Part shown: piece by piece, positions 56,783 to 64,000 of the stretch
Layout of the letters: every line of letters starts with the position of its first letter
Position numbering within the stretch: the stretch's first letter is position 1
Source of the DNA: Uloborus plumipes
Taxonomy: Eukaryota > Arthropoda > Arachnida > Araneae > Uloboridae
Length of the DNA: 64,000 nt
Direction of reading: 5' to 3'
Assembly: GCA_038373865.1 (NCBI GenBank)
Contig: JAXGGA010001629.1
Location: 1 to 64,000, forward strand
Translations under genes and position numbers: made by a program
Notes under the pieces: generated by a model
Databases searched by the model: none
What the model was told of the DNA's origin: nothing
Seen by the model: only the letters and a program-made list of their open reading frames with translations

Positions 56783-57700
56783 ACAATCGATCCCTGTAGG
56801 GAAAAAACTATTTCACTAAACTCGAAGGCAATGGTGTCAAATGACTTTAAACGCACAATCGCAAACTATTTTCGCAACAATATATTTTATTTGTGTTTTT
56901 TTTTTCTTGCTTTTGCCTCCCTCCCCGTACCCGTTATTGAATCGGGGATCCGCTATCGATTCTTAACCCTCCTTGTCTGACTCCTGTTTCTTCTTTTTTT
57001 TTTCTGCACAAGATTCCGGTTTTTCAGTGTTATTCCTGCATTTTTTCGTGACAATTATTTTGCTTCGTGAATATGATATCTATTTCATTTATTTATTGAT
57101 TTATTTATTTGTTTAGGGCTTTTTTCATATTCTACTTGAATTAAGTAAAACTGACTATTTCTCCAAAAACTCTTAAGAAAGAATGAAAAATCTTTGTGCA
57201 GAAAAGTTGAAGGAAATATTGCAACATTAATTTGCACAAAACTGCAGGGGATTACACACACGTATTTTACCGTTGCAAGGAACCCATTTTTCGATACAAT
57301 TAGTGAGCTTAGGAACGAAAAGATGTCCTTCAAAAATATTTTCATCTCTGATCTCACTTCTTTTGCATTGAAAAAGGGGTTCCTCGCTTTCCCCAAAACA
57401 CGTGTTTGCAGTTCTCTGCACTTTTGTGAGGATTGCAGTTCCAATATTTCCTTTTAATTCTCAAGGATTTTTATAGTAATATATTACAGTCCGATAAAAT
57501 ACATTCTGGACAGTTCTTTCGTTTGCTACTGTGTTTTCTTGACGTGAAATTACTTAAGATTAGTACATTAAAGTTCCACAATATTTACCTAAAACTCTAT
57601 AATTATTTGCAAAAATAGGCAATTGTGTGTTTGAAGTCATTTGACACCATTGCTTTCGAGTTTAGTGAAATAGTTTTTTCCCTAGGGATCGATTGCTTGC
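56783..57700. mobile_element. Foldback-type element, ~918 bp
   Basis: Outer arms of about 83 bp are inverted: CAATCGATCCCTGTAGGGAA... at 56783-56865 and ...TTCCCTAGGGATCGATTG at 57618-57689 and slightly beyond. A second inner inverted pair lies at about 57205-57300 and 57365-57455 (AATATTGCAACATTAATTTG against CAGTTCCAATATTT, GGAACCCATTTTTCGAT against GAAAAAGGGGTTCC). The sequence between outer and inner arms is not obviously paired. Open frames on both strands here arise from the palindromy. Superfamily unknown. Confidence 0.65.
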
Positions 57701-60358
57701 AAAATTAAGGCATTCATTATCAAAACCAACGTAATCCATAGTTTTAAATTTTACAGGAGAGACAAAAAACATTTCACTCCAGTCCAATTAATTTTCCTGA
57801 CCATTTCTTTTTTTTTCTTTCGTTTAAATAACATTCAGTGTTCGTTTTTTCACCCCTTTTAAAATGAGCAGCATTGTCTGAAAATTAATGGATAAAAATA
57901 AATAAGTTCAAACTAACTTTTAAAATAAATCGATCTTCTTTTACTTTCTTTTTGAAACTTTTCATTCAAATTTTAATTACGATCATGTGTTTATCATACA
58001 ATGAAAAATATGAATTCATGAATTTTTTTTTAATATAATGTTGATGTTTTTCGTACGTTTTTACAGCCGTTATATGGTAGATTGTGATGGGATGTTTTTA
58101 TCAACGGATTTCGACCTGAATGACAGAGATTCGTTTAAAACCACTTTGCGACGCTTTTCTAGAGAAAAAAAAGGATCAAACTATGACAGAATTTTTTTTT
58201 TCTTGAAAATTCATGGATTGAGCTCGTTTTGCCATAACTGCTTTTATTTTTTGAAGAAAAAACACCTTAAAGGCCATACCAGCGGGTCATCGAATAATCT
58301 ATTTTAGAATTACAAGTTACCCACCAACTTATAAAGCAAATAAAAACCCTCCTGCAAATAAAGAAGAATCTGAATTTAAAGACGGATAAAAATAAAGTTT
58401 AGGACAAAACAATACTTTAATAACAAAATTTGTGCCAAAATTGGTCAATTTGCTTTCAAAATTGGCTTCAAATGCCCATCAATGTATTTATATCAAAGTT
58501 TATACATGAGGTAATTTTGTAAAATTAGAAAAGTAGAGAGGTAGCGTACTCGTAGTTGACGATTAAAAGCCCTAATCAAATAATAAAAAAAAGTTTTTGT
58601 TCAGTTTGCAAGCCTCACGTGGGTAGGACAGAATCTGTTCAAAGGCCAGATGGGGCCCGCGGGCTGAATCTTGGGGGACACTGAATTAACAATACGATGT
58701 TATGAAATCCTGTTTTGCGGAACACATCATGTCAATTCACAAAAACATACATACTGTTATTGTGTTCAAAATAGCTTGAGGAATAATGCCAGACAAAATG
58801 GTACTCAAAACTACCAATTTTTTTAACCTTGAAGAAGCCAAGGAAGAGCAAACACTGCAGGAAGGAGGAAGGAAGAGTGGTTTTAACGAATAAAAGCGCA
58901 AAAGTATCCAAATGGATCAACTGCCGGCCGGTGGGAAGCCGGAGGTGGAGATAAAGAGAAGGGATTAGGCAGCGCAGCCGCCTTTCCAGACGCCAAGAAG
59001 TCTTTCATCAGCTATGGAGTCTGTTCTGTGGAAAACTAAGAGGGAAAACTAGTCATGAAACAAAGAAAGCTAGTTAATGTGGATATTAATTAATTCAAGA
59101 AGCACTTTAACAGGATTTTTACGGAAGGAAATAGCGATTTGTGCTTAATTTAAAATCAGGCCTTCGCCCTTAAAAGATGAAATAAAAATTTATTTTTATT
59201 CTCAAAATTTTCTTTTATGTTAAAAATTTATGTGTTTATTTATTTTTTAGCGATGACGAATTGCTATTTGTTTCCATTTTTGATCGTAGCGGTCGTGTCA
59301 AAATCGTTTACCGTTACCTTTTACCCAAGTGGCACACTTCGTTTTTCAAAGGTTGTAAAATAGCTAGTAACTTTGTGACAACCGATTAAAAACATTTATA
59401 AAACGTTTAAACGTTTTTTGTACTACCTGGGTTATACCGAGGTTGTCAAAAAAATTGAAATCGTAAAAACAAAATCACCAAATTTGGATTTATAAGCTTA
59501 AATCCGAAAACAAAATAATAAGTCGCCATTTCTTACAAAGAGGAATCTAGGAAGAAACAAAAATGCATCACACTTATCTGAATACCCATGGAAAATTACC
59601 AAACACATTTCATGAGAGAGGAATTTGTTGAAAGCACTGTTTCGGCAACAAAAGAAAAATAAGGCGAATAAAAAGGGAAATTGCTAAGCATGAAATTGCT
59701 TTTCTTGCTTACAACTTCTTCAGAAGAAATCAAAGTTAAATGCTTAAAACGTGATCATGGCTTTCTCGAAACTGAGAGAGCTACCCTCTCATTTGATTAA
59801 AAGCGAGCCGCATATGAGGCGAAAACCATAAAAAAAGGGGGGTCAGCTAGAAAAAGGTGGATATGCTTGAAATTCCTGGAAAAGTTTTAGCAATAGCCGC
59901 TTCTTACGGTACCTTAACAAGCAACAACACATAACGCCCATTTCCAGCAGGAGGACCAAGACAGCAGCAACAGCCCTATCAGACGCTCTCCGAAATGTAT
60001 GGCACAATTAGGGAAAGAGTTCCTCCACCCACCACTTACCTCTTTGCAGAACGTTCCGCTCGAGCTGGAACAGAGTAGAGCTCCTTTAAAGGACAGCCTG
60101 ACTTGTCCGGCATTTTGGTTCCAAGACAGCTTTGGATCCAGCCTTGTTTGAGTAATAGGAAACACGTTAATACTGTCCACGGTCGCTCTGGCGTAAAATA
60201 ACTTGTGATCAGATGGATAAAACGCCACATTAGGTAAATCTAGAAAGATCACTTATTTCTCAAATTTAAAAACTTTTAATTGGGAAATGCTTCCTGTAAT
60301 TAAGTCAATTTCCATATTGCACTTGGTTTAAACCTGAGTTTACAAAATTTTTGTCATA
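57701..60358. other. No gene recognised
   Basis: Mostly AT-rich. A GGGGCCCGCGGGCTGAATCT block at 58650 resembles an end sequence of hAT-type repeats but lacks a partner. A GC-richer patch (59920-60200) carries GACTTGTCCGGCATTTTGG at 60101-60119. Confidence 0.4.
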
Positions 60359-61138
60359 CTAGCTGCCAGGGCAGCTAGATTAGCTTCCTGCGGCATGTTG
60401 ATGCATAACGTCCCCCCTCTCTAACTTTTACCTCATTCTGAAGTTATATTATTTGATATAATTTAATGTTCAGTCGATTTCAAGACATACCGCGCACGTG
60501 GCCGTACGTTGCACGGGCACTTCGTGTCTTGAAAATAGCGAGGAAAATTTCAAGAAACTACTCCCCGCCAAGGCGGCTCGCTAACAGGCGCTTCATGCCT
60601 TTACTTTTTTCCTATATAAAAAAAATCATTCGAATTATTGAGATGCTTCGCGCCTTCAAGATGGTGAGGAAAGTTTCAGTAAGTTCAGCTCGCTCAAAGG
60701 AAAAAAGCAGACATAGATACTCAGCTTTTAATATAAGTTTCAACAAATGAATGTTTCAAAATGTTACAAGTAGCTAGCGATAAAAATACTACATAAGCGG
60801 CCCGCTTATGAGTTTCGTGTTTGATTTAGTTAAGCCTTCATTCAAAATTCTCATTATCATTGGTATTACTGTTTCATAGCAACCACGTTTTGCAACAATG
60901 GATTTCATATTTAATCATTTATTAGGCGTAATCGCTTTAAATTTGACTACTTATTAATTGATATCTTCGCTAATTAAAATCGTATAATTATATAAATTGA
61001 AACTAATGAAGCCTGAAAAATTACCTATCTATCGGTACCTGATTCGACTTTCAGTTCATTGGCGTTCAAGAGAAAGAAGCGTGACATAGATAGAAAGAAA
61101 GATAGTTAGAAAGATACTCAGTTTTTAATATAAGTAGA
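60359..61138 (-). mobile_element. Non-autonomous Helitron, full copy (780 bp)
   Basis: Same element as 480-1267: minus-strand start TCTACTTATATTAAAAGCTG-like at 61138, and end with the CTAGCTGCC/GGCAGCTAG hairpin at 60359. The flanking bases are A (60358) and T (61139), the Helitron A/T target. It differs from 480-1267 by substitutions and small indels. Confidence 0.8.
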
Positions 61139-62505
61139 TAGACAAAAAAAGCTAAATATAATTTAGGCAGCGGCAGCTACATCTTAAGCTTTGCTACCAT
61201 TTTTCTTCAACGCGACTTGAGACTTTAACCAATGGTTAAACACTTGTCCTTGTTGGAACCAAAATGTCGGATGAGTCAGCTCCCTTTTGTAGAGGCATTA
61301 GAACAGAGAGATGGTAAAGTGTGTGCAATAACGGAGCCGGCTATTTAACGTATGCTCGCGCTTCTGGAAATAACGGTTTTATCTCCAAGCAAGCAAAAGG
61401 CAAGTTGACCGTGGTTCGGGATCGTTGGAAAACTTATCTCTCAGGCAAAACTGCGTTCCCTAGCAACTGTCGGAAAGGGTTGTGGGGTGCCAAGTGAAGG
61501 TTGCAACGGGTGACGTTTGGAACTCTTGTTAAGGGGTATTAATTCTAACCTAATGTAGCGTTTACCCCGGCGCCTTCATCAGGGGGTGGCTTAGTTTGGG
61601 GAGGGCCTTCATCGCTTTATTAGCAGGGGATTTTCACCAGAGATTAGGCTCCGGAAATTCTCTTGTGCCAATTTCTGCGGTCACTAGAAACTTGAGCCGA
61701 TTCCATCGATTGGTCCCACCCGACAGTGAGATGCGAAGGCACTGGAACACATAAAGCTGCTGGAGCGATGAGGGATTTAATTGCATATGGGTGAGATTCG
61801 ATCCAGACCGGTGGGCCGTGAATTCCTTTCAAAACAAAACTTCTTTTCTGACGAAAGAAGGCTTTCGTCGAGAAAGTATGGATTATGGATATAAATCCGA
61901 AAACAAAAAGGTACAGGAGCTTTTATATCATCGGCACCATGATAAAATAACGAATGTGAAGAATCGCGTTTTTCAAGCTCGAATTTTACTAATAATTAAA
62001 ATTAAAATGATACCTTCGGACGATAGTTTTACACTTAAAGATACCTATAAAAATTTAAAAATTGAAAATAACCAAACGCGTCAGGTGGGAAAAAATAATA
62101 TTCAGTGTTTTGGCTCTCCTGAAAAGTGCCAATTTTTACATTCGTAATTTTAGCATGGTGCCGACGGTATTATCTAAGACATTTTTTTTTTAATTTCAAA
62201 GAAAATGAGAAAAATATAAACACTGAAATAACTTCTAAACATCAGTTTATTAATCAGTTTTATGAAAAGTTTGTCTTAACAAAATGAGGACGCACGGTTA
62301 AGTTTCAATAGCAGCAAACATCATGAGAAGTTTGACTAGTTTTAGAAGAAACTAAGTACAATGTCTAACGTTACGATAAAATAAAAGAACAAATATTACC
62401 CTCCCCAAAAGAAAATAAGTGAAAATATTGCATTAAACTTATTCCCCTACCTTTCTTCCTTATATTTTATGCTCTGCACTTTTGAACACATTACTCATAT
62501 TAATA
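61139..62505. other. No supported gene; GC-richer stretch 61240-61830
   Basis: The region carries the CATTTTGGTTCC motif in inverted form (GGAACCAAAATGTCGGATGA at 61255). A minus-strand frame at 61644-61832 includes GWDQSMESAQVSSDRRNWH, which recalls the C-terminal tail of some LINE reverse transcriptases (W...A...DR..W), but it is short and I rate it low. Confidence 0.3.
61644..61832 (-). pseudogene. Possible LINE reverse-transcriptase C-terminal scrap
   Basis: The 62-residue minus-strand frame has PSHLTVGWDQSMESAQVSSD then RRNWHKRISGA. The pattern W-x-x-S-x-E-x-A...DR-x-x-W is reminiscent of the C-terminus of some non-LTR elements. There is no RT motif next to it. This may be chance. Confidence 0.2.
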
Positions 62506-62580
62506 CACTGGCGGGAAAAAAAATCCCAACACCAAGAAAGACTTGTGTTAGATAAACGAAATTTGGTAGGCGTGTTTATT
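62506..62580 (+). mobile_element. Tc1-like terminal inverted repeat, single end
   Basis: CACTGGCGGGAAAAAAAATC then CCAACACCAAGAAAGACTTG follows TA (62504-62505). It resembles the left end of the element at 13471 (CAACACCAAGAAGGAG...GAAATTTGGTA). No partner end or transposase was seen before the sequence changes at 62581. Confidence 0.55.
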
Positions 62581-64000
62581 AGGGTGGTTCAAAAAAATTT
62601 TTTTTTTGCTACGGACCAAGGCGCACCTTACTTTTTTTACATTTATGTATAAGATCTCCCTCCTAAAATTTCAGCTCCCTACTCTTAATGGAAGATGGTG
62701 CTCAAACACCCTTCATTTTTACGCTTTTTCGTAATTTTCACAATTTTTGAGTTTTTCAGACTAAAGAGACGGTTTTCTTGGAAGATATTTTTTTTCAATT
62801 ATTCCCATTTTCCAATGCATAAATATTAGTTCAATCAATTGGAAACTTTTTTAATCGTTTGAATCTATATAGCAGCAACTTTGATACAATCGATTATTTA
62901 GTTTAGATCGCAGCATACAATGTAGATTGCAGTACTACTTGTCTACATGTTATGCTATGATATTCAAAACTTACACTTGCCAAAATAGAGTTGTGAAAGA
63001 GCTATACAAAATGTTTTTTTTTTTTTTATGTTTTTAAAGTAGTGGGATGCAGAGAAAAAAATTTCAAGATTTGAAGTTTTAAACTAATAGTGCTAAGAGT
63101 ATCACAAGAAGAATGAATTAAATTATAAAAACTAATTGCAAAAAATAAACTATTGTAGCTAGTCAGGCATAGAACTAATCTGAAATTTAGGCAAAGATAT
63201 TTACTTCATGCTTACTTTGGTCATCGTATTCCACATAAGTTCTATTCTTTTTAATAACTTTAAAGTGAAAAAAAAATATTTGGCAAAGAATTAAACAAAT
63301 AATAATAAAAAAAAAAAGAATGTTGAACATAGATCTTAAAAAATACCCTAACAAGTTTGAAACTTCAACTGTAAGCTTTTTATAAATCTATAGATAAATC
63401 TATGATCCCTCTTGCTGATTATAGAAGAGATAATTGAGGGTATTATTAGTCAATTAGGGAGCCTTTCTGATAAAATCCAGTCTCTTATATGCCTCAAAAT
63501 ATTTGTGTTCCTATATAAGAAAGAGATTTTTCATTTAATCATAAGCTAAAAAACCTAGGTACAACACTTTTGTACCTAGCGCCTTTTTGTACAGCGCCTT
63601 TTTGTATTTTAGCGCCTTTTTGTACAGTAAAACAAATAGATTGAACATTAATAGATGCTCCATTTGCTATTAAAACTTCTGGGAATATCTGAACTTGGAA
63701 AAAACCTTATAAGGTATGAACGACCTGGAAATTGAAAATACAACTAGGACAGTTCTGTTAAAGTACTTATGACACCTTTCTGGTGAATTAATTAATTTGA
63801 TTTAGTTTTTCGCATCAAATTCTAGTTGAAAGAAAAGCAAGTTATTACAAGAATAAAGATGTGAACCATAACAAGTGTAGTACAGAACAATTGGATTTTT
63901 TTCAAACATGAATATTAGGGATTATTTTCTAACATTCTTCGTCCTACGCCCCAACAAATGCAAATATAATATCAATCACAGAATTAAAGAAAAAAAATTA
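62581..64000. other. No gene recognised; AGGGTGGTTCAAAAAA start and a small repeat
   Basis: AGGGTGGTTCAAAAAAATTT at 62581 looks like the end of another dispersed element inserted beside the Tc1 end. A three-unit repeat of AGCGCCTTTTTGTA lies at 63578-63626. The rest is AT-rich with no supported frame. Confidence 0.4.
63578..63626 (+). repeat. AGCGCCTTTTTGTA short tandem repeat
   Basis: Three units, starting near 63578, 63593 and 63611. It is preceded by an inverted pair, CCTAGGTACAA and TTGTACCTAG (63554-63579). Confidence 0.7.

Noticed and set aside
57085..57457. Overlapping frames on both strands of 87-119 codons
   Set aside because: They mirror each other because the DNA is palindromic. 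No domain is recognisable.

Overview
This window looks like intergenic or intronic DNA from an animal genome. It is AT-rich, full of homopolymers and microsatellites, has no operon-like gene packing, and I recognise no complete host protein-coding gene, tRNA or rRNA in it. The mix of elements (Tc1-like transposon, Helitrons, hAT, piggyBac and TA-target MITEs, a Penelope-like retroelement, and the GAGTCGG-ended repeat) suggests an arthropod, perhaps a chelicerate. That attribution is inference. Almost all recognisable sequence is transposable elements, their nested remnants and old tandem arrays.

Layout. 1-1267: two head-to-tail non-autonomous Helitrons; a third copy lies at 60359-61138. 1569-2222: a palindromic element split by a hAT MITE with an exact 8-bp duplication. 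5552-7195: a tandem duplication offset by about 818 bp. 8830-15190: an old tandem array opened by several insertions, namely a 146-bp MITE, a 1.18-kb composite block carrying a LINE endonuclease fragment, a hAT MITE, and a decayed Tc1 element with a frameshifted transposase (13471-14888). 16159-18176 and 48489-50505: two nearly identical 2-kb repeats, each with about seven tandem units of ~147 bp. 18418-21790: two more hAT MITEs, one of them inside a ~510-bp tandem array. 26-51 kb: seven copies of a TA-target MITE built from self-complementary ACAGT/ACTGT motifs. 27272-28958: a 1.7-kb Helitron with its own hAT insertion. 32880-35182: a Penelope-like element whose RT and GIY-YIG reading frame is intact apart from its N-terminus; it has inverted 358-bp terminal repeats, hammerhead-like motifs and a 13-bp flanking duplication. 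36973-37640: a triplicated exon-like module. 38367-39924: a giant foldback element. 40430-42600: a tandem array with two precisely datable insertions. 56783-57700: another foldback element.

The most informative features are the insertions whose empty sites can be read in neighbouring repeat units or flanking arms; they give target duplications and relative ages. The coding content is the Penelope RT/endonuclease frame, the broken Tc1 transposase and a LINE endonuclease scrap. The remaining open frames look like chance translations of repeats or AT-rich DNA.
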